A DNA stretch of 64,000 nt from Streptomyces sp. MspMP-M5. Its GTDB lineage: Bacteria > Actinomycetota > Actinomycetes > Streptomycetales > Streptomycetaceae. The translations under genes and the position numbers were made by a program. The notes beneath the pieces are model-generated. The model did not search any database, was not told where the DNA came from, and saw only the letters and a list, made by a program, of their open reading frames with translations. Below are positions 24,333 through 32,320 of the stretch, in pieces. Within the stretch, counting starts at the first letter, position 1. Each line of letters starts with the position of its first letter. Location of the stretch: NCBI RefSeq assembly GCF_000373585.1, contig NZ_KB891854.1, positions 286,974 through 350,973 on the forward strand, read 5' to 3'.

Positions 24333-24580
24333 CCGAACGCGCCGTGCCGTTCCACTGCCCGTACTGCGGGGACGAGGACCTGCGGCCCTCCGAGGAGGAG
24401 ACCTCCCGCGGAGCGGGCGCGGCCTGGGAGTGCCGGGCGTGCAGCCGCGCCTTCCGGCTGAAGTTCCTGGGGCTGCTGGCCCCGGGGGCCGCCGGATCCG
24501 CCCCGTCCCCCTCTGCGTCCCCCTCCCGCTCGCCCTCCCCTTCCGCAGTTCCTTCCGCTTCCGACGGAGGTACGCCGTGA
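24329..24580 (+). CDS. Small zinc-ribbon protein in the cys operon
   Basis: This 83-residue product has two CxxC knuckles, CPYCGDEDLRP and ECRACSRAFRLKF, so it should bind one zinc ion. The remaining third is a Ser/Pro-rich tail (SASPSRSPSPSAVPSA). It overlaps the sulfite reductase gene by GTGA and cysH by GTGA, so it is translated in step with both. Homologues occur at this place in Streptomyces sulfur operons, but the function is not established. A role in delivery or protection of the reductase is a guess. Start GTG at 24329. Confidence 0.8.
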   Translation: MTERAVPFHCPYCGDEDLRPSEEETSRGAGAAWECRACSRAFRLKFLGLLAPGAAGSAPSPSASPSRSPSPSAVPSASDGGTP

Positions 24581-25263
24581 CCACCACCGACCTTCAGCGG
24601 CTCGCCGAGCAGGCGAGCCGCGACCTGGAGGAGGCGCCCGCCCTGGAGATCCTCCGGTGGGCCGCCGAGACCTTCGGTCCGCGCTTCTGCGTCACCTCCT
24701 CGATGGCGGACGCGGTCGTGGCGCACCTGGCCTCACGGGCGTTCCCCGGCGTGGACGTGGTCTTCCTGGACACCGGCTACCACTTCCCGGAGACGATCGG
24801 CACCCGGGACGCGGTGGCGGCAGTGATGGATGTCAACGTCCTGACACTGACGCCCCGTCAGACGGTGGCGGAGCAGGACGCCGAATACGGGCCACGGCTG
24901 CACGACCGCGATCCCGACCTGTGCTGCGCACTGCGCAAGGTCCAGCCGCTGGAAGAAGGGCTGGCCCCCTACGACGCGTGGGCGACCGGGCTGCGCCGGG
25001 ACGAGTCGCCGACCCGGGCGAACACCCCGGTCGTCGGCTGGGACGCCCGGCGGCGGAAGGTCAAGGTCTCGCCGATCGCCCGCTGGACGCAGGACGACGT
25101 GGACGCCTACGTCGCCGAGCACGGCGTGCTCATCAACCCGCTGCTGATGGACGGTTACGCCTCCGTCGGCTGCGCCCCCTGCACCCGCCGGGTGCTCGCG
25201 GGCGAGGACGCGCGGGCCGGCCGCTGGGCCGGCACCGACAAGACCGAGTGCGGACTGCACTGA
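24577..25263 (+). CDS. cysH: APS/PAPS reductase (iron-sulfur type)
   Basis: The 228-residue enzyme reduces activated sulfate to sulfite. The PAPS_reduct domain shows FCVTSSMADAVVAHLA (about residues 28-43) and DTGYHFPETI (about 64-73). Two cysteine pairs, DLCCALRK and GCAPCTRR, are the ligands of a [4Fe-4S] cluster, so this is the APS reductase type; TECGLH at the C-terminus supplies the catalytic Cys. Sulfite goes to the reductase encoded upstream. It starts at a GTG overlapping the previous gene's stop. The start of cysC at 25299 is 36 bases past its stop. Confidence 0.93.
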   Translation: MTTTDLQRLAEQASRDLEEAPALEILRWAAETFGPRFCVTSSMADAVVAHLASRAFPGVDVVFLDTGYHFPETIGTRDAVAAVMDVNVLTLTPRQTVAEQDAEYGPRLHDRDPDLCCALRKVQPLEEGLAPYDAWATGLRRDESPTRANTPVVGWDARRRKVKVSPIARWTQDDVDAYVAEHGVLINPLLMDGYASVGCAPCTRRVLAGEDARAGRWAGTDKTECGLH

Positions 25264-25298
25264 TGACGGCACTGACGGCAGAGTTTCAGGAGATACGG

Positions 25299-25832
25299 AT
25301 GACGGGCGCCACGATCTGGCTGACCGGTCTGCCGAGCGCGGGCAAGACGACCATCGCGCGTGCGCTGGCCGACCGGCTGCACGGCGAGGGCCACCGCGTC
25401 GAGGTGCTCGACGGCGACGAGATCCGCGAGTTCCTCTCCGCGGGCCTCGGCTTCAGCCGCGAGGACCGGCACACCAACGTCCAGCGGATCGGCTTCGTCG
25501 CCGAACTGCTGGCCGGCAACGGCGTGAAGGTCCTGGTCCCGGTGATCGCCCCGTACGCGGACAGCCGCGAGGCGGTGCGCAAACGCCACCAGAGCGAGGG
25601 CACCCCGTATCTGGAGGTGCATGTCGCCACTCCGGTCGAGGTGTGCTCCGAGCGCGATGTGAAGGGCCTGTACGCCAAGCAGGCGGCCGGCGAGATCTCC
25701 GGCCTGACCGGTGTGGACGACCCCTACGAGGCGCCCGTGGCACCGGACCTGCGGATCGCGTCGCACACCCAGACCGTGCAGGAGTCCGCGGCGGCGCTGC
25801 ACGCGCTGCTCGTCGAGAGGGGGCTGGTGTGA
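25299..25832 (+). CDS. cysC: Adenylylsulfate (APS) kinase
   Basis: This 177-residue kinase has the P-loop GLPSAGKTTIARALADRL (about 9-26), the DGDEIREFLSAGLGFSREDR substrate loop, and CSERDVKGLYAKQAAGEISG near 110, with the mobile lid. It phosphorylates APS to PAPS. Since the reductase here is the APS type, the kinase may serve sulfonation or other sulfate transfer rather than reduction. I took the ATG at 25299, which follows CAGGAG; an in-frame ATG at 25263 overlapping the cysH stop would add 12 residues. Part of the cysHCDN operon. Confidence 0.92.
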   Translation: MTGATIWLTGLPSAGKTTIARALADRLHGEGHRVEVLDGDEIREFLSAGLGFSREDRHTNVQRIGFVAELLAGNGVKVLVPVIAPYADSREAVRKRHQSEGTPYLEVHVATPVEVCSERDVKGLYAKQAAGEISGLTGVDDPYEAPVAPDLRIASHTQTVQESAAALHALLVERGLV

Positions 25833-25954
25833 GCGACGCACACGCGGCCACCGGTCCGCAGACAACAGTGAAAGCCGCACCTCTGCGCCGCGTGGGCGGA
25901 GATGGGGGTGCCCCCGGACGGAGTCTGGGGGAGAACGAAAGGGGCGCAGCGTGA
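25829..25954 (+). CDS. Possible 41-residue coupled open frame containing a hairpin element
   Basis: A GTG at 25829 overlaps the cysC stop by GTGA, and its TGA (25952-25954) overlaps the cysD GTG start by GTGA. The peptide VSDAHAATGPQTTV... ends in GENERGAA and has no recognisable motif. Its second half is made of the hairpin element at about 25903-25932, so the peptide may be only a spacer that preserves coupling of cysC and cysD. Absent from compact cys operons in my memory, but not verified. Real protein is uncertain. Confidence 0.35.
   Translation: MSDAHAATGPQTTVKAAPLRRVGGDGGAPGRSLGENERGAA
25903..25932 (+). repeat. G/C-rich hairpin element between cysC and cysD
   Basis: The stretch TGGGGGTGCCCCCGGAC.. 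folds two ways: GGGG with CCCC around TG, and CCCCC..GAC with GTC.GGGGG around GGA. Elements of this form are scattered through Streptomyces genomes in intergenic DNA. A related hairpin lies inside cysN. Confidence 0.5.
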
Positions 25955-26895
25955 GCACCGTCGCTTCGCTTTCCGAGGAATCCGAGGAATCGGCCGACCC
26001 GTACGCGCTGTCGCACCTGGACGCCCTTGAGTCCGAGGCGGTGCACATCTTCCGCGAGGTGGCGGGCGAGTTCGAGCGGCCGGTGATCCTCTTCTCCGGC
26101 GGCAAGGACTCCATCGTCATGCTGCATCTGGCGCTGAAGGCGTTCGCGCCGGCGCCGGTGCCGTTCGCCCTGCTGCACGTGGACACCGGGCACAACTTCC
26201 CCGAGGTCCTCGACTACCGCGACCGCGCCGTGGCGCGGCACGGGCTGCGGCTGCACGTCGCCTCCGTACAGGACTTCATCGACCGCGGCGAGCTGCGCGA
26301 GCGCCCGGACGGCACCCGCAACCCGCTGCAGACCGTGCCGCTGCTGGACGCCATCGAGAAGAACCGCTTCGACGCGGTCTTCGGCGGCGGCCGCCGCGAC
26401 GAGGAGAAGGCGCGCGCCAAGGAGCGGGTCTTCTCGCTGCGCGACGAGTTCGGCGGCTGGGACCCGCGCCGGCAGCGGCCCGAGCTGTGGCAGCTCTACA
26501 ACGGCCGGCACTCGCCCGGCGAGCATGTCCGGGTCTTCCCGCTCTCCAACTGGACCGAGCTGGACGTCTGGCAGTACATCGCCCGCGAGAAGATCGAACT
26601 GCCCGGCATCTACTACGCCCACGAGCGGGAGGTCTTCGCCCGCAGCGGGATGTGGCTGGCGCCCGGTGACTGGGGCGGCCCGAAGGACGGGGAGAAGCTG
26701 GAGGTCCGGCAGGTGCGCTACCGCACCGTCGGCGACATGTCCTGCACCGGCGCCGTCGAGTCGGACGCGGACACCATCGAGGCCGTCATCGCGGAGATCG
26801 CCGCCTCGCGCCTCACGGAGCGGGGCGCCACGCGAGCCGACGACAAGCTCTCCGAGGCGGCCATGGAAGACCGCAAGCGCGAAGGGTACTTCTAG
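25951..26895 (+). CDS. cysD: Sulfate adenylyltransferase, small subunit
   Basis: The 314-residue subunit has the PP-loop ILFSGGKDSIVMLHLALKAF (about residues 46-65), the AMP-forming site of the ATP sulfurylase. Other typical segments are HVDTGHNFPEVLDYRD (about 77-92), GGGRRDEEKARAKERVFS (about 144-161) and the C-terminal RYRTVGDMSCTGAVES and ATRADDKLSEAAMEDRK. With CysN it makes adenylylsulfate from sulfate and ATP. GTG start at 25951 overlaps the preceding open frame. cysN follows after two bases. Confidence 0.95.
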   Translation: MSTVASLSEESEESADPYALSHLDALESEAVHIFREVAGEFERPVILFSGGKDSIVMLHLALKAFAPAPVPFALLHVDTGHNFPEVLDYRDRAVARHGLRLHVASVQDFIDRGELRERPDGTRNPLQTVPLLDAIEKNRFDAVFGGGRRDEEKARAKERVFSLRDEFGGWDPRRQRPELWQLYNGRHSPGEHVRVFPLSNWTELDVWQYIAREKIELPGIYYAHEREVFARSGMWLAPGDWGGPKDGEKLEVRQVRYRTVGDMSCTGAVESDADTIEAVIAEIAASRLTERGATRADDKLSEAAMEDRKREGYF

Positions 26896-26897
26896 CC

Positions 26898-28286
26898 ATG
26901 AACTCCACCCATGTTGTTGAGGGCGTGGTGGACGCGGGCGCGACCTCGTTGCTGCGCTTCGCCACCGCCGGCTCCGTGGACGACGGCAAGTCGACCCTGG
27001 TCGGCCGGCTGCTGCACGACTCCAAGTCGGTCCTCGCCGACCAGTTGGAGGCCGTCGAGCACGCCTCCCGCAACCGCGGGCAGGAGGCTCCCGACCTGGC
27101 GCTGCTGACGGACGGGCTGCGCGCCGAGCGCGAGCAGGGCATCACCATCGACGTGGCCTACCGCTACTTCGCCACCCCGCGCCGCCGCTTCATCCTCGCC
27201 GACACCCCCGGGCATGTGCAGTACACCCGGAACATGGTGACCGGGGCCTCCACCGCCGAACTGGCCGTGGTACTCGTCGACGCCCGCAACGGCGTGGTCG
27301 AGCAGACCCGCCGGCACGCCGCGGTCGCCGCGCTGCTGCGGGTGCCGCATGTCGTCCTGGCGGTCAACAAGATGGACCTGGTCGGCTACCAGGAGTCCGT
27401 CTTCGCGGCCATCGCCGAGGAGTTCACGGCCTACGCGGGATCGCTCGGCGTCCCGGGCTGGGGGTCTGGGGGGGACCCCCAGGAAAACTGGTGTACGGCC
27501 ATCCCGATCTCCGCGCTGGCCGGCGACAACGTCGTGACGCCGTCGGCCACCATGGACTGGTACGGCGGGCCGACCGTGCTGGAGCACCTGGAGACCGTGC
27601 CGGTGGTCGCCGACCCGTCGGACGACCCGGCCCGCTTCCCGGTCCAGTACGTCATCCGCCCGCAGTCCGCCGAACACCCCGACTACCGCGGCTATGCGGG
27701 TCAGATCGCCTCCGGCGTGCTGCGCGTCGGCGACGCCGTCACGGTGCTGCCGTCGGGCCGGACGAGCACCATCGAGGGCATCGACGCGCTCGGGCAGAGC
27801 GTGGACGTCGCCTGGGCGCCGCAGTCGGTGACCGTCCGGCTCGCCGACGACCTCGACGTCTCCCGCGGCGACCTGATCGCCCCGGCCGACGCGGCGCCGC
27901 CGGTCACCCAGGACGTCGAGGCCACCGTCTGCCATGTCGCCGACCGGCCGCTGACCGTCGGGCAGCGGGTGCTGCTCAAGCACACCACCCGCACCGTCAA
28001 GGCGCTCGTGAAGGAGATCCCGTCCCGGCTGACCCTGGGCGATCTCTCCCAGCACCCGGCCCCCGGGGAACTGGCCGCCAACGACATCGGCCGGGTCGTG
28101 CTGCGCACCGCCGCGCCGCTGGCGCTGGACGCCTACGCGGACTCCCGGCGCACCGGCTCCTTCCTGCTGATCGACCCGTCGGACGGCACCACGCTGACCG
28201 CGGGCATGGCGGGCACCGCCTTCGCGGAGGCGGCCGCGGCCCCCGCGCCGGAGAGTGCGACGGACGACGCGGGGTGGGACTTCTGA
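26898..28286 (+). CDS. cysN: Sulfate adenylyltransferase, GTPase subunit
   Basis: This 462-residue translation-factor-like GTPase has the P-loop GSVDDGKSTLVGRLL (about 18-32), the switch II DTPGHVQYTRNM (about 101-112) and the base-recognition NKMDLVG (about 155-161). EF-Tu-like domains 2 and 3 follow (ALAGDNVVTPS, then HTTRTVKALVKE). GTP hydrolysis drives APS formation by CysD. An extra segment of about 12 residues (GWGSGGDPQENW, near 192-203) sits between SLGVP and CTAIPISALAG, encoded by a G/C hairpin element; I regard it as an in-frame insertion. Otherwise normal. Last gene of the cysHCDN run; ATG at 26898. Confidence 0.94.
   Translation: MNSTHVVEGVVDAGATSLLRFATAGSVDDGKSTLVGRLLHDSKSVLADQLEAVEHASRNRGQEAPDLALLTDGLRAEREQGITIDVAYRYFATPRRRFILADTPGHVQYTRNMVTGASTAELAVVLVDARNGVVEQTRRHAAVAALLRVPHVVLAVNKMDLVGYQESVFAAIAEEFTAYAGSLGVPGWGSGGDPQENWCTAIPISALAGDNVVTPSATMDWYGGPTVLEHLETVPVVADPSDDPARFPVQYVIRPQSAEHPDYRGYAGQIASGVLRVGDAVTVLPSGRTSTIEGIDALGQSVDVAWAPQSVTVRLADDLDVSRGDLIAPADAAPPVTQDVEATVCHVADRPLTVGQRVLLKHTTRTVKALVKEIPSRLTLGDLSQHPAPGELAANDIGRVVLRTAAPLALDAYADSRRTGSFLLIDPSDGTTLTAGMAGTAFAEAAAAPAPESATDDAGWDF
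27458..27482 (+). repeat. Hairpin element inserted inside cysN
   Basis: CTGGGGGTC (27458-27466) pairs perfectly with GACCCCCAG (27474-27482) across a seven-base G-rich loop. The inserted run extends to about 27489 (AGGAAAAC). It keeps the reading frame of cysN. The sequence style matches the dispersed G/C hairpins of Streptomyces intergenic DNA; inside a conserved coding region this is unusual. Confidence 0.6.
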
Positions 28287-28503
28287 TGGTGCGCAGGGAC
28301 GTGTTCTCGACCTTCGCGAAGGAAGGGGGCCGCGTCGGCAGCGGGGCCCTCGGGAGCGGACAGGGCGGAGTCGGCCGATGTGCGTGCTGACGACGCCCGA
28401 CTCCGTACCCCCCACGCCCTCGGTCCGAAGATCCGCCATATCGCCGGGCGCGCCGTAGTAGCGAGGCGCGTACCGCCCCGGCCCTCCGAGAGGAACACCT
28501 CCC
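28287..28503 (+). promoter_or_regulatory. Gap between cysN and the sulfonate ABC genes
   Basis: These 217 bases hold no convincing gene. A short palindrome TTCGCGAA at about 28313-28320 and GGGGCC patches are present. The following gene has its own RBS (GAGAGGAAC) at 28489-28497. A separate promoter for the transporter could be here, but no consensus pair was recognised. Confidence 0.3.
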
Positions 28504-29613
28504 GTGTCTGCCGTTCGTCATCGCCTCCTGGCGGCCGCCGCCACCGTCCCGTTGCTGACCGTCGCGCTGGGCGCCTGCGGCTACGGCTCGCAGGCCCCGA
28601 AGGACACCGCGGCCTCCGTCGCCCCGAAGGGGCCCAAGGTCGACGGGCTCAACCAGGTCAAAATCGGCTTTTTCGGCAACACCACCCACGCCACGCCGCT
28701 GATCGGCCTGCAGACCGGCCTGTTCCAGAAGGAGTTGGGCGGCACGGCGGTGAAGTCCTCGGTCTTCAACGCCGGCCCCGCCGAGATCGAGGCGCTCAAC
28801 TCCAACGCCATCGACATCGGCTGGATCGGCCCCTCCCCCGCGATCAACGGCTATGTGAAGTCGCACGGCAAGAGCCTGAAGATCATCGCCGGCTCGGCCT
28901 CCGGCGGTGTCTCGCTGATCGTCGACCCCAAGAAGATCAAGAGCCTGGACGACCTCAAGGGCAAGACGATCGCGACCCCGCAGCTGGGCAACACCCAGGA
29001 CGTCGCCCTGCTGAACTTCCTCGCCGGCAAGGGCTACAAGGTCGACGCCACCAGCGGCAAGGGCGACGTCACCGTCCAGCGCACCGACAACAAGGTCGTC
29101 CCCACCGCCCTCAAGCAGGGCAGCATCGACGGCGCCTGGGTGCCCGAGCCCACCGCCTCCAAGCTCGTCGCCGCGGGCGGCAGGCCGCTGCTGGACGAGA
29201 AGAAGCTGTGGAAGGACGGCAAGTTCGTCATCACCAACATGATCGTCTCGCAGCACTTCCTCAAGGAGCACCCGCAGGCGGTCGAGGCGGTGCTGCGCGC
29301 CTCCGTGCGGACCAACGCCTGGATCCGCTCGCACCCCGCCGAAGCGGTCAAGGCACTCAACGAGAAGCTCGCCGACCCGGCGATCGCCGGCAAGCCGCTC
29401 CCCGACGACGTCATCGACCCGGCGTTCAAGAACGTCGACATCACCGACGACCCGCTGGCCGCCACGCTCCAGGAGGAGGCGGACCACGCCGTCAAGGCAG
29501 GGCTGCTGGAGCAGCCCGACCTCAAGGGCATCTACGACCTCACCCTGCTGAACAAGGTGCTCAAGTCCGAGGGCAGGCCGCCGGTCGACGACGCCGGCCT
29601 CGGCGGCAAGTGA
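28504..29613 (+). CDS. Sulfonate/taurine-type ABC transporter, substrate-binding lipoprotein
   Basis: This 369-residue protein has a lipoprotein signal ending in the lipobox LGACGYGS (Cys near residue 25), so it is anchored outside the membrane. The mature part is a SsuA/TauA-type periplasmic-binding-like domain: VKIGFFGNTTHATPLIGLQ (about 49-67), NSNAIDIGWIGPSPAI, GSASGGVSLIVDPKK, and WVPEPTASKLVAAGG. It captures aliphatic sulfonates or a similar sulfur compound. GTG start at 28504. It is followed after 34 bases by its ATPase, then the permease, which makes an importer of the SsuABC type within the sulfur locus. Confidence 0.9.
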   Translation: MSAVRHRLLAAAATVPLLTVALGACGYGSQAPKDTAASVAPKGPKVDGLNQVKIGFFGNTTHATPLIGLQTGLFQKELGGTAVKSSVFNAGPAEIEALNSNAIDIGWIGPSPAINGYVKSHGKSLKIIAGSASGGVSLIVDPKKIKSLDDLKGKTIATPQLGNTQDVALLNFLAGKGYKVDATSGKGDVTVQRTDNKVVPTALKQGSIDGAWVPEPTASKLVAAGGRPLLDEKKLWKDGKFVITNMIVSQHFLKEHPQAVEAVLRASVRTNAWIRSHPAEAVKALNEKLADPAIAGKPLPDDVIDPAFKNVDITDDPLAATLQEEADHAVKAGLLEQPDLKGIYDLTLLNKVLKSEGRPPVDDAGLGGK

Positions 29614-29647
29614 CCCCGGCCCCCCGATCTCCCAGGAGGTGACACCG

Positions 29648-30472
29648 ATGACGACCAGCACGCTCACCAAGTCCGCCCCGGCGGACGCCGGCACCGCCGG
29701 TCCGTACGCCGCTCGCATCCACCACGTCTCGAAGTCGTTCGGCCGCCCCGGCGCGCGGCAGCAGGTACTCGACGACATCGAACTCGACGTCGCCCCCGGC
29801 GCGTTCGTCTGCCTCCTGGGGGCCTCGGGGTGCGGAAAGTCCACCCTGCTCAGCCTGGTGGCAGGGCTGGACGCGCCGACCTCCGGCACCATCGAGACGC
29901 CCGGCGGCCGGCCGGCGCTGATGTTCCAGGAGCATGCGCTCTTCCCGTGGCTGACCGCGGGCCGCAACATCGAACTGGCGCTGCGGCTGCGCGGCGTGCC
30001 ACGCGCGGAGCGCCGCGAGGAGGCCGAGCGGCTGCTGGAACTCGTCCGCCTCAAGGGCGCGTACGGCAAGCGGGTGCACGAGCTGTCCGGCGGGATGCGC
30101 CAGCGGGTGGCGATGGCCCGGGCGCTCGCCCAGAACAGCCGACTGCTGCTGATGGACGAGCCGTTCGCCGCCCTCGACGCCATCACCCGCGATGTGCTGC
30201 ACGACGAGCTGACCCGGATCTGGCAGACCCAGAACTCCGGCGGCTCCGCCGGAAGCAGCCTCTCCGTCCTCTTCGTCACCCACAACGTCCGGGAGGCGGT
30301 GCGGCTGGGCGAGCGGGTCGTGCTGCTCTCCTCCCGCCCCGGCCGGGTCGCCCGGGAGTGGCAGGTGGACATCCCCCAGCCGCGCCGCATCGAGGACTCC
30401 GCGGTCGCCGACCTGTCCGTCGAGATCACCGAACAGCTCCGTGGGGAGATCCGCCGCCATGGCCAGCACTGA
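29648..30472 (+). CDS. Sulfonate-type ABC transporter, ATP-binding protein
   Basis: This 274-residue ATPase has Walker A LGASGCGKSTLLSLVAG (about 56-72), a Q-loop MFQEHALFPW (about 91-100), signature LSGGMRQRVAMARAL (about 141-155) and Walker B LLLMDEPFAALD (about 162-173), followed by a switch His in FVTHNVREAV. SsuB/TauB/NrtD-type. It powers the permease encoded downstream, whose ORF starts before this gene's stop by 14 bases. I took the ATG at 29648, eight bases after AGGAGG; a GTG at 29639 would overlap the RBS. Confidence 0.9.
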   Translation: MTTSTLTKSAPADAGTAGPYAARIHHVSKSFGRPGARQQVLDDIELDVAPGAFVCLLGASGCGKSTLLSLVAGLDAPTSGTIETPGGRPALMFQEHALFPWLTAGRNIELALRLRGVPRAERREEAERLLELVRLKGAYGKRVHELSGGMRQRVAMARALAQNSRLLLMDEPFAALDAITRDVLHDELTRIWQTQNSGGSAGSSLSVLFVTHNVREAVRLGERVVLLSSRPGRVAREWQVDIPQPRRIEDSAVADLSVEITEQLRGEIRRHGQH

Positions 30473-31457
30473 GACCACCTCCGCCGCCGCGGGAAGCCCC
30501 GGCGACGCCCCCACCGGACCGTCCGCCACCGGAGCGCCGGACGCCGCCGACGACGGCTCCGGTCCCGAAGCGGCCACCAGGACCGGCACCGAGGCGGCCG
30601 CCGGAGACCTCGCCGGTCTGGAGGCCGGGCTCGACGCGCTCGACTCCACCGTGGTCGCCCGGCAGCCGTGGCTGCGCACCGCGCTGTCAAAGGCGTTCCC
30701 TCCCCTCATCGCGATCGTGATCGTGCTGGCGCTGTGGCAGCTCGCCTACCACTTCCAGCTCAAGCCGCACTATCTGCTGCCGAGCCCGCTCGACGTCTTC
30801 CGCTCGCTGCAGCAGAAGTGGCTCGAGGGCACCCTGCTGAGCTTCGTGTGGACCAGCGTCTCCCGCGGCGCCCTCGGCTTCGTGGCGTCGGTCGCCCTCG
30901 GTACGGTGCTCGGCCTGATCGTGGCCCGCATCAGGCCCGTACGCGCCGCGATCGGCCCGATCCTGAGCGGGCTGCAGTCCCTCCCCTCGGTGGCCTGGGT
31001 CCCGGCGGCGATCATCTGGTTCGGGCTGAGCGACGCCACCATCTACGCGGTGGTGCTGCTCGGGGCCGTCCCCTCGATCGCCAACGGGCTGGTGTCCGGT
31101 GTCGACCAGATCTCTCCTCTCTATCTGCGCGCCGGCCGCAGCATCGGCGCGACCGGTCTGACCGGCGTCCGCCATGTGCTGCTGCCCGCCGCGCTGCCCG
31201 GCTACCTCGCCGGGCTCAAGCAGGGCTGGGCCTTCTCCTGGCGCTCCCTGATGGCCGCCGAACTCATCGTCAACGCGCCCGATCTCGGCACCGGCCTGGG
31301 CCAGCTCCTGGAGCAGGGCCGGGAACTCCAGGACATGTCCTGGGTGTTGTCCGCGATCCTGCTGATCCTGATCGTCGGCATCGGTATCGAGCTGTTGATC
31401 TTCGCCCCGACCGAGCGCCGGGTGCTGCGCAGCCGCGGCCTCCTCGTCAAGAGCTGA
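30459..31457 (+). CDS. Sulfonate-type ABC transporter permease
   Basis: This 332-residue permease has about six membrane helices from residue 80 on, with the binding-protein-dependent signature EAGRSIGATG-type loop (RAGRSIGATGLTGVRHVLLPAALPG, split). Segments typical of SsuC/TauC include LPSPLDVFRSLQQKW and SLPSVAWVPAAIIWFGLSD. The first 60 residues are an Ala/Thr/Gly/Pro-rich extension (EAATRTGTEAAAG) of unknown use, longer than usual. ATG at 30459 overlaps the ATPase gene. It completes the importer. Confidence 0.88.
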   Translation: MASTETTSAAAGSPGDAPTGPSATGAPDAADDGSGPEAATRTGTEAAAGDLAGLEAGLDALDSTVVARQPWLRTALSKAFPPLIAIVIVLALWQLAYHFQLKPHYLLPSPLDVFRSLQQKWLEGTLLSFVWTSVSRGALGFVASVALGTVLGLIVARIRPVRAAIGPILSGLQSLPSVAWVPAAIIWFGLSDATIYAVVLLGAVPSIANGLVSGVDQISPLYLRAGRSIGATGLTGVRHVLLPAALPGYLAGLKQGWAFSWRSLMAAELIVNAPDLGTGLGQLLEQGRELQDMSWVLSAILLILIVGIGIELLIFAPTERRVLRSRGLLVKS

Positions 31458-31460
31458 AAC

Positions 31461-32282
31461 ATGAGCACACGCCCCACTCTCCTCGTCATCGCCCACGGCA
31501 GCCGCGACCCTCGGCACGCCGCGACCGTCACCGCGCTGTGCGCGCGGGTCCGGAAGCTGCGGCCCGGGCTGCGCGTGGAGGTCGGCTATCTCGACTTCAA
31601 CGCGCCCCGGGTGCCCCGGGTGCTGGAGCGTCTCTCGGCCGAGGCAGCGGGGCGGCACCGAGCGCGTTCGGCCAAGGGCGGTGGGCGACGGCAGGGCGAA
31701 CAGAACGTGGTGGCGCTTCCGCTCCTCCTCACTCGTGCCTTCCACGCGAAGTCCGACATCCCCGCGGTGCTGCAGGAGGCCGCCGCGCGGCTGCCCCTGC
31801 TGACCGTCCACCAGGCCGACGTGCTCGGCCCGTCCCTCCTCCTGACCCACGCCCTGGAGCGCCGGCTGGAGGAGGCCGGGCTGCAGCCCGAAGACCGCCG
31901 CTCGACCGGGGTCGTACTGGCCTCGGCGGGCTCCTCCGACCCGGAGGCGATCGCAGTGATCGCTGAAATCGCGCGGGAGTGGCGGCGCACCGCCGAATGG
32001 TGTGCCGTGCGACCTGCGTTCGCCTCCGCATCTCTGCCCCGTACGGCCGACGCCGTGCGGGCCCTGCGGGCCGAGGGCGTCCAACGGGTGGCCGTCGCCC
32101 CGTACGTCATCGCGCCGGGCTTTCTGCCGGACCGGATCGCGGCCGGTGCCCGCGAGGCCCGCGCCGACATCCTCGCCCCCGTGCTCGGCGCCGCCCCCGA
32201 GCTGGCCCGGCTGCTGCTGCGCCGCTACGACCAGGCCCTCCGGGCCCGCGCCCGGGACGGCCTGACGGCGCTCACCGCCTGA
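31461..32282 (+). CDS. Sirohydrochlorin chelatase-like protein (CbiX/SirB type)
   Basis: The 273-residue protein has two CbiX-like halves. LLVIAHGSRDPRHAATVTAL (near 7-26) carries the first metal-binding His, and VVALPLLLTRAFHAKSDIP (near 82-100) the second. The second half includes VVLASAGSSDPEAI and VAVAPYVIAPGFLPDRI. It probably inserts Fe2+ into sirohydrochlorin, giving siroheme to the sulfite reductase, which fits its place at the end of the sulfur locus. An additional basic stretch of about 18 residues (GRHRARSAKGGGRRQGEQ, near 64-81) separates ERLSAEAA from NVVALPL and looks inserted. ATG at 31461. Confidence 0.88.
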   Translation: MSTRPTLLVIAHGSRDPRHAATVTALCARVRKLRPGLRVEVGYLDFNAPRVPRVLERLSAEAAGRHRARSAKGGGRRQGEQNVVALPLLLTRAFHAKSDIPAVLQEAAARLPLLTVHQADVLGPSLLLTHALERRLEEAGLQPEDRRSTGVVLASAGSSDPEAIAVIAEIAREWRRTAEWCAVRPAFASASLPRTADAVRALRAEGVQRVAVAPYVIAPGFLPDRIAAGAREARADILAPVLGAAPELARLLLRRYDQALRARARDGLTALTA

Positions 32283-32320
32283 CGCACAGCCGCCCGTCGG
32301 CGCCCCGCCCGCGGCCCGGC

